DNA of 8,991 bases from an uncultured Paraburkholderia sp. (GCA_937917025.1 CALFSF010000532.1:1-8991); one strand, 5' to 3'; positions 1 through 6,663 are shown, counted from the first letter of the stretch. A program made the numbers and translations. Notes: generated from the sequence alone by a model not told the origin.

Positions 1-590
1 GTTCGGCCGGCTCGCGCATTCTCGCGCATCGCAACGTGTACGACGAAGTGGTCGCACGGCTCGCGGCGCGGGCGAAGGCGATCCGTGTCGGCGACCCGAC
101 CTCGCGCGAAACAGGGATGGGCCCGCTCGTCTCCGCCACGCAGATGAAGACGGTGCTCGATTACGTCGAGATCGGCCGGAACGAGGGCGCCTCGCTCGTG
201 ACCGGCGGCGCGCGGATCGGCGAGCGCGGCTTCTTCGTCGAACCGACGGTGTTCGCCAACGTCGAGCACGAGATGCGTATTTCGCAGGAGGAAATCTTCG
301 GCCCGGTGGCGAGCGTGATCCGCTTCGACGACGAAGCCGACGCGATCCGCATCGCGAACGGCACGCTCTATAGCCTCGCGGCCGGCGTATGGAGCAGGGA
401 CATTGGCCGCGTGCACCGCGTCGCGCATGAACTGCGAGCGGGCACCGTGTGGATCAACACGTACGGCTACACCGATGTGCGTCTGCCGTGGGGCGGCTCG
501 GGCGACTCGGGCTTCGGGCGCGAGCATGGCGATGTCGCGATCGAAAACTTCACGGAGCCGAAAAGCGTGTGGCTGTCGATCGATCACTGA
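1..590 (+). CDS. Aldehyde dehydrogenase family protein, C-terminal part (5' end outside window)
   Basis: NAD(P)-dependent oxidation of an aldehyde to its acid; the substrate cannot be told from this fragment. About 196 residues are present from base 3 onward, against roughly 480-500 for the whole family. The first residues read SAGSR, which in this family directly follows the catalytic cysteine. The two leading bases GT would complete a TGT Cys codon, so the window appears to open inside the active-site codon. Other hallmarks are EEIFGPV (the conserved Glu and Phe of the cofactor site), the NGTLYSLAAGVWS segment, and the C-terminal PWGG...SGFGRE oligomerisation region. The usual Lys in the GGxKxSG stretch is replaced (GGSGDSG). 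The gene ends in TGA and is followed by a strong hairpin. Family assignment is firm; pathway is unknown. Confidence 0.93.
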   Translation, partial: SAGSRILAHRNVYDEVVARLAARAKAIRVGDPTSRETGMGPLVSATQMKTVLDYVEIGRNEGASLVTGGARIGERGFFVEPTVFANVEHEMRISQEEIFGPVASVIRFDDEADAIRIANGTLYSLAAGVWSRDIGRVHRVAHELRAGTVWINTYGYTDVRLPWGGSGDSGFGREHGDVAIENFTEPKSVWLSIDH

Positions 591-631
591 GCAGCATGCG
601 GCGTTGATGGAATGATGCATTGGAATCGAAG

Positions 632-668
632 CGAAGAGGACCGGATGCCGCGCATCCGGTCCTCTTCG
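632..668. terminator. Bidirectional hairpin terminator between convergent genes
   Basis: A perfect 16-bp inverted repeat (633-648 with 652-667, loop CGC), extended by a C-G pair at 632/668, sits between the stop codons of the aldehyde dehydrogenase (plus) and the ketopantoate reductase (minus). It is symmetric, so it can serve both directions. There is no long T tract on either side, so termination efficiency is inferred from stem strength and position only. Confidence 0.8.
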
Positions 669-691
669 TGACCTGGCCCATGCCATGAAAA

Positions 692-1669
692 TCAGTCGCC
701 CTGCAGCGCCATCTTTTCGCGCTGCTTGACGAGGGCGAGCACGACGTCGATGGTCGGCGTGGGCGCGTTGACGAGGCGTCCCATCTCCTGCACGACGGTC
801 AGGAGCGGATCGATTTCCATCGGCCGTTTGTGCAGCAGGTCGACCAGCATCGACGTTCTGTGCGCGCCAACCGCGCCCGCGCCATCGATGCGCTTCTCGA
901 CGTCGACGCGAAAGTGCACGCCGAACTGTTCGGCAATCTGCTTGCCCTCGATCATCATCGCGCGCGACAGCGCCCGCGTGCCGGGATCGCTCGTGATGAT
1001 GTCGAGCGTCGCGTGCGTGAGCGCGCTGATCGGATTGAAGCAGAGGTTGCCCCACAGCTTGAGCCAGATCTCGTCGCGGATGTTTTCGCGGATCGGCGCG
1101 TCGAAACCGGCGGCCTGCATGATCTCGTGAAACTGCTGGATACGCGGGGTCCGTTCGCCGCTCGGCTCGCCGATCGGGAATTTCTTGCCGTACACGTGCT
1201 TGATGACGCCAGGTTCCGCGATTTCGGCGGCGGGATACAGCACGCAGCCAATCGCGCGCTCCGGGCCCAGCCGCGACCATTGCGAGCCATCCGGGTCGAC
1301 GCTCGCGAGGCGCGTGCCCGCGAACTGGCCGCCGTGTTGATAGAAGTACCAGTAAGGGATGCCGTTCGTGCCCGTGATAATGGCCGTGTGCCTGCCGAAG
1401 AGCGGCTGCATCGACTCGACGACGCCCGGCAGCGAATGCGCCTTGAGCGTGATGATCACGTAGTCCTGCACGCCCAGTTCTCGCGGATCGGACGTGCAGC
1501 GGACCCTGGCGGAGACTTCCTCGCCGTCCATCTGCAGCCGCACGCCGTGTTCACGCATGGCGGCGAGGTGCGGGCCGCGCGCGACGAAGCTCACGTCAGC
1601 TCCCGCCCGCGCCAGTTGCACACCCATCAGCCCGCCTATTGCACCCGCTCCGAAGACACAGATCTTCAT
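692..1669 (-). CDS. Ketopantoate reductase family protein (2-dehydropantoate 2-reductase-like)
   Basis: Predicted cytoplasmic NADPH-dependent reductase of the ApbA/PanE family, 325 aa, close to the usual 290-330. In PanE the reaction is ketopantoate to pantoate in pantothenate synthesis. The N-terminal Rossmann motif GAGAIGG is at residues 7-13. Asn102 lies in the TNG segment. WLKLWGN carries Lys204 and Asn208, matching the catalytic Lys and its partner Asn in E. coli PanE. SML (Ser273) and EID (Glu285) match the conserved C-terminal active-site residues. The start at 1669 puts the Rossmann strand right at the N-terminus; an in-frame extension to 1759 adds 30 unconserved residues. A weak CTGGGG ribosome site precedes it. 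Burkholderiales genomes carry several paralogues of this family, often next to catabolic genes, so this may act on another 2-keto acid rather than be the housekeeping PanE. Confidence 0.88.
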   Translation of the reverse strand: MKICVFGAGAIGGLMGVQLARAGADVSFVARGPHLAAMREHGVRLQMDGEEVSARVRCTSDPRELGVQDYVIITLKAHSLPGVVESMQPLFGRHTAIITGTNGIPYWYFYQHGGQFAGTRLASVDPDGSQWSRLGPERAIGCVLYPAAEIAEPGVIKHVYGKKFPIGEPSGERTPRIQQFHEIMQAAGFDAPIRENIRDEIWLKLWGNLCFNPISALTHATLDIITSDPGTRALSRAMMIEGKQIAEQFGVHFRVDVEKRIDGAGAVGAHRTSMLVDLLHKRPMEIDPLLTVVQEMGRLVNAPTPTIDVVLALVKQREKMALQGD

Positions 1670-1819
1670 GGTTTGCCCCAGTGACGATTGAAAGCTGTCT
1701 GTCCGTTGCCGCACGTGCGGCGCCTGCGCAGGAGCTGTGCCGCTACGGCGGCATTGCACGTTTCATGCGGGCTGTTCGGACGATGTTTCGAGAATAAGAG
1801 GATGCATCGATTGATGATA

Positions 1820-1849
1820 GTTAAAGTTATTGACTGAATGCATTAGCAA
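1820..1849 (-). promoter_or_regulatory. Candidate sigma-70-type promoter for the ketopantoate reductase gene
   Basis: Read on the minus strand, TTGCTA (1849-1844) and TTTAAC (1825-1820) lie 18 bp apart. Each matches four of six consensus positions. The AT-rich patch stands out from its GC-rich surroundings, is downstream of the exporter stop codon and about 150 bp upstream of the reductase start. Assigned from sequence only. Confidence 0.3.
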
Positions 1850-1855
1850 TAACTT
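1824..1855. repeat. AT-rich dyad (operator-like), 9-bp arms
   Basis: AAGTTATTG at 1824-1832 and its exact reverse complement CAATAACTT at 1847-1855 flank a 14-bp centre containing the palindrome AATGCATT (1837-1844). The arms overlap both hexamers of the predicted reductase promoter, as a repressor or activator site would. It could instead be a weak hairpin at the end of the exporter transcript, but the stem is AT-rich and the spacing suits a protein-binding site better. Confidence 0.4.
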
Positions 1856-1905
1856 ATGGTCCGCGCAGTTCGCGCGTTCCAGCGTGCTTCTGCTGCGTAC
1901 GACGC

Positions 1906-2526
1906 TCAGCTGTGGCGCGCGAGCAGGAAGCTGAGGCCGATTGCACCCAGGAACGTCCCGCAGCAGCGGTTGAACCAGCGGCGCACATCGGCGCGCGTGA
2001 GCCAGCGGCCGAGCCACATGCCCGCACAGGAATACAGCACGATCGCAATCGATTCGAGCGCGAGAAAGCTCGCGCTGAGCACGGCAAATTGCGGCACCGC
2101 CGGTTGTGTGATGTCGACGAATTGCGGCAGGAATGCCGTGAATACCAGAATCGCTTTCGGGTTGCCGGCCGCGACGAGACATTCGCGTCGTGCGAGGCGC
2201 CAGAGCGACGCGTCTTCGTGTTTCGCCGATTCGAACGTCGTGGCCTTGCTGCGCCACAACTGGACCGCGAGCCAGATCAGATAGCCCGCGCCGGCTAGCT
2301 TGATGCCGAGAAACACCCATGCCGACGCGTGCAGCACGGCGGCGAGCCCCGTGGCGGTCAATGCGAGCATCGCGGCGAACGCGACGAGGCGGCCCGTGCC
2401 CGCGATGCCGGCCATCCAGAAGCCATGACGTGCCGCGACATTGATCGACAGCAGGTTGTTGGGGCCAGGCGCCATGTTGAGCGCGAAGCAGGCGGGCAGG
2501 AAGAAAAGCCAGGCGGTAACGGACAT
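1906..2526 (-). CDS. LysE/RhtB family amino-acid exporter
   Basis: Inner-membrane exporter of the LysE/RhtB superfamily (206 aa; family usually 200-215). Members export amino acids or derivatives such as lysine, homoserine or threonine; the substrate here is unknown. The family signature PGPN is at residues 20-23, after the first hydrophobic helix, and GNPKA is at 121-125 with the usual hydrophobic helices before and after. About six hydrophobic segments can be read: 3-19, 38-60, 66-90, 113-135, 146-170 and 188-204. The start at 2526 places helix 1 immediately at the N-terminus, as normal for the family; the longer frame to 2592 adds a hydrophilic Cys-containing leader that does not fit. The Shine-Dalgarno is weak. 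It stands alone between a lipoprotein gene and the ketopantoate reductase gene on the same strand. Confidence 0.88.
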   Translation of the reverse strand: MSVTAWLFFLPACFALNMAPGPNNLLSINVAARHGFWMAGIAGTGRLVAFAAMLALTATGLAAVLHASAWVFLGIKLAGAGYLIWLAVQLWRSKATTFESAKHEDASLWRLARRECLVAAGNPKAILVFTAFLPQFVDITQPAVPQFAVLSASFLALESIAIVLYSCAGMWLGRWLTRADVRRWFNRCCGTFLGAIGLSFLLARHS

Positions 2527-2548
2527 GAGCGGCTCGCAGGATGAGCAT

Positions 2549-2587
2549 CCGTTGCCTGGGCGGTCAGTGCAGCCGACCCGGCAACGG
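2549..2587 (-). promoter_or_regulatory. Leader hairpin upstream of the LysE-type gene
   Basis: CCGTTGCC (2549-2556) and GGCAACGG (2580-2587) are exact reverse complements. Inside them, 2558-2559/2577-2578 and 2561-2563/2573-2575 can also pair, giving a long interrupted stem around a short loop. The structure ends 22 bases before the exporter start codon and lies downstream of a TACAAT -10 candidate, so it would be in the mRNA leader. I do not recognise it as a known riboswitch. Confidence 0.35.
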
Positions 2588-2608
2588 TCCACAGGACAGG
2601 TCCCGCCG

Positions 2609-2614
2609 ATTGTA
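2609..2614 (-). promoter_or_regulatory. Candidate -10 element for the LysE-type gene
   Basis: TACAAT on the minus strand matches five of six positions of the -10 consensus, about 83 bases upstream of the exporter start. No convincing -35 hexamer is present at 16-18 bp, so it would need an activator or be fortuitous. Confidence 0.3.
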
Positions 2615-2672
2615 CCGAACCGGCGAAGCGAAACGGGGTAAACCGGCGGTCAATGCGCGTTTAACGGGCGGG

Positions 2673-3221
2673 TCAATGCAGCACGCGCACGAATTCAGGA
2701 TCGCCGAGTAATACGGATACGTTGGCCGCCACCGTGTCCTCGAGCGCGATCGTGTTATTCGTGAACGTATGGAACCGGCGCCGCACGGTTTTCGTCGACG
2801 CGTAGAGTTCGCGTTTCGAGTCGGTTCCGATCAGCACGTAGTGCATCTTCAACGTCCACCATGCGGGCGAGCGCGCGTCTTCCACCGAGAACACCTCGAT
2901 GCGCGCGCTCAGGGTGCGCGCGTTGTCGGCGATATTGACGCCCGCGCGCGTGAGCGTTTTTGCAACTGCGTCGCGTACGCTCACGTCGACGTTCTTCTTG
3001 AGCGTGATGCTCGACGACGCCGTGTTCTGGATGCGGTTCGGCGACAGCCGGCCGTCCTCCGCGGGTACATAGGCGAAACTGGAAGCGGGTGCGACGGTCA
3101 GGGAGCCCGTGGTGGGAGGGATGGTGTCGGTCTTGTGCCGGTGGCTCGGGAAGAAGCAGCACGCTGACAGCAGCATCGCGCTGCCGAGCACGCCGTAGCG
3201 GGCGAAGAGAGAAAGGTTCAC
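2673..3221 (-). CDS. Putative lipoprotein of unknown function
   Basis: 182 aa starting with GTG at 3221. The N-terminus is a short signal peptide with lipobox LSAC and predicted lipidated Cys21, followed by a second Cys22. There is no Asp after the lipidated Cys, so outer-membrane sorting is likely. The mature part is mostly polar: a Ser/Thr/Pro-rich linker to about residue 48, then an alternating alpha/beta region (SVRDAVAKTLTRAG, SARIEVFSVEDA, WWTLKMHYVLIG, ALEDTVAANVSVLL). Domain size and style resemble YajG-type or other small envelope lipoproteins with a mixed fold; this is a resemblance only. The in-frame extension to 3353 adds an Arg-rich segment in front of the signal peptide and is rejected. 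The Shine-Dalgarno for the GTG is poor. It is divergent from the DUF2252 gene. Confidence 0.75.
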   Translation of the reverse strand: MNLSLFARYGVLGSAMLLSACCFFPSHRHKTDTIPPTTGSLTVAPASSFAYVPAEDGRLSPNRIQNTASSSITLKKNVDVSVRDAVAKTLTRAGVNIADNARTLSARIEVFSVEDARSPAWWTLKMHYVLIGTDSKRELYASTKTVRRRFHTFTNNTIALEDTVAANVSVLLGDPEFVRVLH

Positions 3222-3411
3222 GTCGTCAGAGGCTCGCCGGTTCGATGGATGCGGACATCGTGCAATGCGCCGCGTGCGCGCATTTCCTGTGAAAGGGCGA
3301 AAGTGTTGGGCAAGACGACGTGCCGGCGAAATGGGATGTGTCCGAAAAGGCAAAGGGTGTTCTCATCAGTGTGGGTTTGTCCTGATCGGTGAATTTTGTC
3401 TCCGTCTGGGG

Positions 3412-3429
3412 TCGATTCTAAACAATCGA
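3412..3429. repeat. 18-bp dyad TCGATT-N6-AATCGA
   Basis: Perfect 6-bp arms (3412-3417 and 3424-3429) separated by CTAAAC. The left arm overlaps the predicted -10 hexamer of the lipoprotein promoter, a typical operator position. The binding protein is unknown. Confidence 0.35.
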
Positions 3430-3443
3430 AAAAAACATATCGA
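3415..3443 (-). promoter_or_regulatory. Candidate sigma-70 promoter for the lipoprotein gene
   Basis: On the minus strand, TCGATA (3443-3438, four of six matches) and TAGAAT (3420-3415, five of six) are 17 bp apart. Transcription would start near 3408 and leave a leader of about 190 bases before the GTG start. A run of seven T residues lies in the spacer. Confidence 0.4.
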
Positions 3444-3688
3444 GTTTTGTGGCGACGTGCAGGGCCGAAGGTCCGATTGTCATAAAGTGATGCACCGTGG
3501 TCCGGCCCCTTGCGCTGGCGTGCGGCGCGGGATTTAATACCGGCAGGCGACGCTGCTCCTCGAGGCCGCAGGGGCGCTGCCGGCGAGGGCGAGAGCCGCG
3601 CAGGGCACAGGTTGGAAGCGGCTCGGGCATTCAGCCCGCAGCGGCCAGGCGGGCGCCGCATGCCGGTCCATGACGATTCGAAGAAAGC

Positions 3689-3692
3689 GGAG
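3689..3692 (+). promoter_or_regulatory. Ribosome binding site deciding the DUF2252 start
   Basis: GGAG lies six bases before ATG 3699. The upstream in-frame ATG at 3660 has no comparable purine-rich site at a suitable distance, so 3699 is preferred. Confidence 0.55.
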
Positions 3693-3698
3693 AAACGC

Positions 3699-5129
3699 AT
3701 GACGTCGAGCACCATCGCTGAACGGGAAGCGGCCGGCCGCGCCGCGCGCGAACATAGCAAACGGTCCAGTCATCGTGCGGTTGGCGATCTCGACCGCGAT
3801 CCGGTCGCCCTGCTTCGCAAGAGCAGCGAGGGGCGCGTGCAGCGTCTCGTGCCATTGCGGTATGGACGCATGGCGGTATCGCCGTTCACGTTCTTTCGCG
3901 GCACCGCGATCATTCAGGCGCACGACCTCAGCAAGGTGCAGGACACGGGCATCGTCATGCCGATCTGTGGCGACGGCCATCTGATGAACTTCGGCGGCTT
4001 TGCGACACCCGAGCGGCAACTGGCGTTCGATCTGAACGACTTCGACGAAGTCGCGTACGGTCCATGGGAATGGGATCTGAAGCGTCTGACAGCGAGCTTT
4101 GTCGTCGCGGCAAGGCATATGCGGCTTAGCCGCAGCACGGCCGAAGGGCTCGTGACGACGGTCGCCACGACGTACCGTGACTGGATGCGCACGTATGCCG
4201 GGTACGGCACGCTCGATCTCTGGTACGACCGCATCACGTTCGAGCGGATGATCGAGACGGCGGTTTCGCCGGAAGCGCGCCGCACGCTCAGGCGCGGCAT
4301 GGAAAAAGCCGCGTCGCGCACGCACGAAAGCATGCTCGAGAAGATGGCTGAACGCATCGACGGTGCTTGGCACATACGCGACGTGCCGCCGGGTCTTTTT
4401 CACATGCACGGCAACAACACGCTTTTCGCACCCGAGGACGACGGGTTGACGGCGGGCGACTGGCGTCCGCTCATCGGCAGCATGTATGAAGACTATCTGA
4501 AGACGCTCACGCACGACCGGCGCAACCTGCTTCGTCACTTCGAGCCGCAGGATCTGGTGTTCAAGGTCGTGGGGGTGGGCAGCGTGGGCACGCGATGCCT
4601 CGTGATGCTCCACACCGATCATCTCGACAAGCCGCTCTTCCTGCAGATCAAGGAGGCGGGCCAGTCGGTCGTCGGGCAGTACTACAAGGCGCCGCGGCAT
4701 TTCCGGACGGCAACGGGCATCCGGCATCACGGCGAGCGCGTCGTGCGGGGGCAGCGTGCGCTGCAGGCGGTCAGCGATATCTTCCTCGGCTGGACGACCG
4801 GCCCGTTGGGGCGCCACTTCTACGTCCGCCAGCTGCGCGACATGAAGCTGTCCGCGAACATCGAACTGTTCGACAACACGCTGCTGGAAGGGTACGCCCG
4901 CATATGCGGCTGGATCATGGCCCGCGCGCATGCCAAGGCGAGCGGCCAGGCGATCGAGATCAGCGCCTACATCGGCCGCGGCGACCAGTTTGCGCAAGCG
5001 CTGACCGGCTATGCCTGCGCGTACGCGGATCAGGTCGAAAAAGACTACGAGATATTCATCAAGGCATGTCGCAACGGCGATCTGGAAGCACGCACCGACG
5101 AGGACATGGCCGCCGATTTTCGCGTGTAG
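3699..5129 (+). CDS. DUF2252 family protein, probable kinase-like fold
   Basis: 476 aa, within the usual 400-480 for DUF2252, a widespread bacterial family without assigned function. Family hallmarks seen: FTFFRG (63-68), ICGDGHLMNFG (89-99), LNDFDE (112-117), GPWEWDLKRL (121-130), VGVGSVGTRC (291-300), LFLQIKEA (313-320), YVRQLRDMK (375-383) and ARAHA (408-412). GDxHxxN and DFD resemble the catalytic and metal-binding loops of aminoglycoside phosphotransferases, and GVGSVG plus IK (Lys318) resemble a nucleotide-binding glycine loop and lysine. They occur in rotated order (see findings). No signal peptide or membrane helix, so probably cytoplasmic. Start chosen by GGAG six bases upstream; 3660 ATG is the alternative (13 more residues). 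It is followed after 101 bp by a GlsB-type gene on the same strand. Family call is firm; kinase activity is inference. Confidence 0.9.
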   Translation: MTSSTIAEREAAGRAAREHSKRSSHRAVGDLDRDPVALLRKSSEGRVQRLVPLRYGRMAVSPFTFFRGTAIIQAHDLSKVQDTGIVMPICGDGHLMNFGGFATPERQLAFDLNDFDEVAYGPWEWDLKRLTASFVVAARHMRLSRSTAEGLVTTVATTYRDWMRTYAGYGTLDLWYDRITFERMIETAVSPEARRTLRRGMEKAASRTHESMLEKMAERIDGAWHIRDVPPGLFHMHGNNTLFAPEDDGLTAGDWRPLIGSMYEDYLKTLTHDRRNLLRHFEPQDLVFKVVGVGSVGTRCLVMLHTDHLDKPLFLQIKEAGQSVVGQYYKAPRHFRTATGIRHHGERVVRGQRALQAVSDIFLGWTTGPLGRHFYVRQLRDMKLSANIELFDNTLLEGYARICGWIMARAHAKASGQAIEISAYIGRGDQFAQALTGYACAYADQVEKDYEIFIKACRNGDLEARTDEDMAADFRV

Positions 5130-5230
5130 TGTGGCCGGTCGCGGAACCTGCCTCGCGCTTCGACGCGCTCGCGCGATGTGTTCCCCGATCGGCAATTCGT
5201 GTGTAACAGCTTGTTCAACGGGAGAGTTAT

Positions 5231-5482
5231 ATGTTTGCGCTCATCGGTACGCTGATTGTGGGACTGGTTATAGGACTGATCGCACGGGCACTCAAGCCCG
5301 GCGACGACAGCATGGGCATCATCATGACGGTCGTCGTGGGTATCGTCGGATCGCTGATCGCGGGCTACGTGGGTCGCGCGCTCGGCTGGTATCAGCCCGG
5401 CCAGGCGGCGGGATGGATTGCTTCCGTGATCGGCGCGATCGTGCTGCTCGTGATCGTCGGTTTCGTCAAGCGCCGGATGTAG
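5231..5482 (+). CDS. GlsB/YeaQ/YmgE family stress-response membrane protein
   Basis: 83 aa inner-membrane protein of the transglycosylase-associated family, which despite its name has no shown enzyme activity and is often induced by stress. Three hydrophobic helices are visible, about residues 2-19, 28-48 and 60-79, with the conserved GLIARALKPGDDSMG segment between helices 1 and 2 and a basic C-terminus (KRRM). GGGAG at 5220-5224 is six bases before ATG 5231, so the start is well supported. It lies 101 bp after the DUF2252 gene and may be read through from it or have its own promoter; I could not assign one. A long hairpin follows. Confidence 0.92.
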   Translation: MFALIGTLIVGLVIGLIARALKPGDDSMGIIMTVVVGIVGSLIAGYVGRALGWYQPGQAAGWIASVIGAIVLLVIVGFVKRRM

Positions 5483-5532
5483 CGCGAGCCTGCGCACACG
5501 GGGCCGCTGCCGCTCAGGTGCCGGTTCCGCGC

Positions 5533-5573
5533 GCATGCGTCATGCGCCGTCGCCGATATCGCATGACGCGTGC
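5533..5573. terminator. Bidirectional hairpin terminator
   Basis: Arms of 14 bp (5533-5546 with 5560-5573) pair completely except for one G-T wobble, around a 13-base loop. It lies between the stop codons of the GlsB-type gene (plus) and the polysaccharide deacetylase (minus), ending two bases before the latter stop codon. No T tract follows on either strand. Confidence 0.7.
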
Positions 5574-5575
5574 AT

Positions 5576-6436
5576 TCACGCAGCCCTGCGCGCTTCGCGC
5601 AACGTGACGAAGCGCAGCCCCTGGCGCTGCGCCGCTTCGATCACGCGGGGCAGCACGGCGAGCACCAGCGGTGCGCCGTCCTCCATCGCGGCCGCGTTGC
5701 CGTCGTGCAGGAGCAGGATGTCGCGGGCGGCGAGCCCGTCGAGCAGCCGGCGCGTGACGATTTCCGGATCGCGCTCGCGCGTGTCGAAGCCGCGCCGCGT
5801 CCAGGCCGCGAGGCGCAGGTCGAGTTTCCCCAGCACCGGTTCGAGAAAGACGTTGCGCAGCCCCGCGGGCGCGCGGAAAAAGTACGGACGCTCGCCGGTC
5901 AGCGTCTCGAACGTCTGCTGCGCGGCTTCGATCTCACGCCTGAGCGCGCCGGGCAGCGTGACCGAAAACGTGTGGACGTGAACCTGCGAGTGATTTTCCA
6001 CGGCATGCCCGCGCGCGACGATTTCGCGCGTCAACGCGGCATGACGCTGCGCCTTGGCGCCGATGCAGAAGAACGTCGCGCGCACGCCGTAACGGTCGAG
6101 CAGGTCGAGCACCTGCGGCGTGACAACCGGGTCCGGGCCATCGTCGATGGTGAGCGCGATGGCGTCGGCGTTGCCTGGACAGGCGGGCAGACGCGTCCAG
6201 TTCGGGCCCAGCAGCGACGAGCGCGGCCATAAACCGGCGATGGTCACCATCGCGTGGTTGATCATCACGAACGCGAGCCACCACGGCCATGCGCGCGGCG
6301 CGCTCAGAAAGCCGGCGAGCGCGAGCGCGTGCCAGGCGATCGTGGCCTTCAGCATCGGCGGAAAGCCTTCGTAGCGCCAGCGGCGCGGGGAGGGAATATG
6401 AGCCCCGTGGTGCGGGGCCGGACTTGATTCGATCAT
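5576..6436 (-). CDS. Membrane-anchored NodB-type polysaccharide deacetylase
   Basis: 286 aa. Carbohydrate esterase family 4 enzymes remove N- or O-acetyl groups from polysaccharides using a metal ion. All core motifs are present: TIDDGPDP with catalytic base and metal Asp (D98, D99); HSQVH with the two metal His (H149, H153); RAPAG (188-192); RGFDT (Asp218); and LLLHDG with the C-terminal catalytic His (H244). The N-terminal 85 residues hold two hydrophobic segments (about 29-46 and 50-70), which suggests inner-membrane anchoring. With a short hairpin of helices, the catalytic domain could sit on either side of the membrane, so its substrate (lipid-linked sugar, capsule or peptidoglycan) is not settled. 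Start at 6436 is preceded by GGAAGGTGG at a longish distance; 6355 ATG is an alternative that begins at the first helix. Transcribed divergently from the short-chain dehydrogenase. Confidence 0.9.
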   Translation of the reverse strand: MIESSPAPHHGAHIPSPRRWRYEGFPPMLKATIAWHALALAGFLSAPRAWPWWLAFVMINHAMVTIAGLWPRSSLLGPNWTRLPACPGNADAIALTIDDGPDPVVTPQVLDLLDRYGVRATFFCIGAKAQRHAALTREIVARGHAVENHSQVHVHTFSVTLPGALRREIEAAQQTFETLTGERPYFFRAPAGLRNVFLEPVLGKLDLRLAAWTRRGFDTRERDPEIVTRRLLDGLAARDILLLHDGNAAAMEDGAPLVLAVLPRVIEAAQRQGLRFVTLREARRAA

Positions 6437-6663
6437 GATGCTTTCTATCCACCTTCCTCGTGCGTGGAAGGGCTGCGGGTGCGCGCGAATCCGCGCCTGA
6501 ACAGTCAAAGATACCATTTACGCGGATCCTCGCCCGCTGTCGTATTCGTCAGATCCTGGCCGGTCCCGTCAGTTTCGCCAGTCCTGATCGCCGTTCTGAA
6601 CAATAATGACGGGCGAACCGCCGCAGCATCGCGCGAAGGCGAGGACACTGGACACCGACGAAC

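Larger units (their letters stand above)
3222..3698. other. 477-bp intergenic region between divergent genes
   Basis: This gap separates the lipoprotein (minus) and DUF2252 (plus) start codons. The part from about 3360 to 3490 is AT-rich for this DNA and holds the dyad and minus-strand promoter listed separately. The part from about 3535 to 3660 is GC-rich and coding-like in composition, but none of its frames gives a recognisable protein. Small cysteine-rich frames in it, such as 3265-3537 plus, have no good start signal. No clear promoter for the DUF2252 gene could be fixed. Confidence 0.6.

Noticed and set aside
830..1684. 284-codon plus-strand frame opposite the ketopantoate reductase
   Set aside because: Low-complexity Arg/Ala/Asp composition and full overlap with a well-supported minus-strand gene.
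1830..1859. Plus-strand promoter using TTGACT at 1830-1835
   Set aside because: No adequate -10 at 16-18 bp, and nothing supported on the plus strand downstream for it to drive.
1763..2548. 261-codon minus-strand frame overlapping the LysE-type gene
   Set aside because: It is the exporter region read in another frame; the hydrophobic helices and PGPN/NPKA signatures are only in the 1906-2526 frame.
3396..3424. Plus-strand promoter TTGTCT-N17-TAAACA for the DUF2252 gene
   Set aside because: The -10 matches only three of six positions and lacks the final T; it lies about 275 bp upstream of the start. Not strong enough to list as a feature.
3265..3537. 90-codon Cys-containing plus-strand frame in the intergenic region
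   Set aside because: No ribosome site, no family resemblance, and mixed composition across an AT-rich regulatory stretch.
3534..5195. 553-codon open frame on the minus strand opposite the DUF2252 gene
   Set aside because: Its protein is Arg/Ala/His-rich without any domain I recognise. The plus strand encodes a clear family member with all motifs. Long antisense frames are expected where third positions are nearly always G or C.
5130..5230. ECF-sigma-like GGAACC upstream of the GlsB-type gene
   Set aside because: A GGAAC core is present near 5144, but no matching -10 at a proper spacing could be identified.
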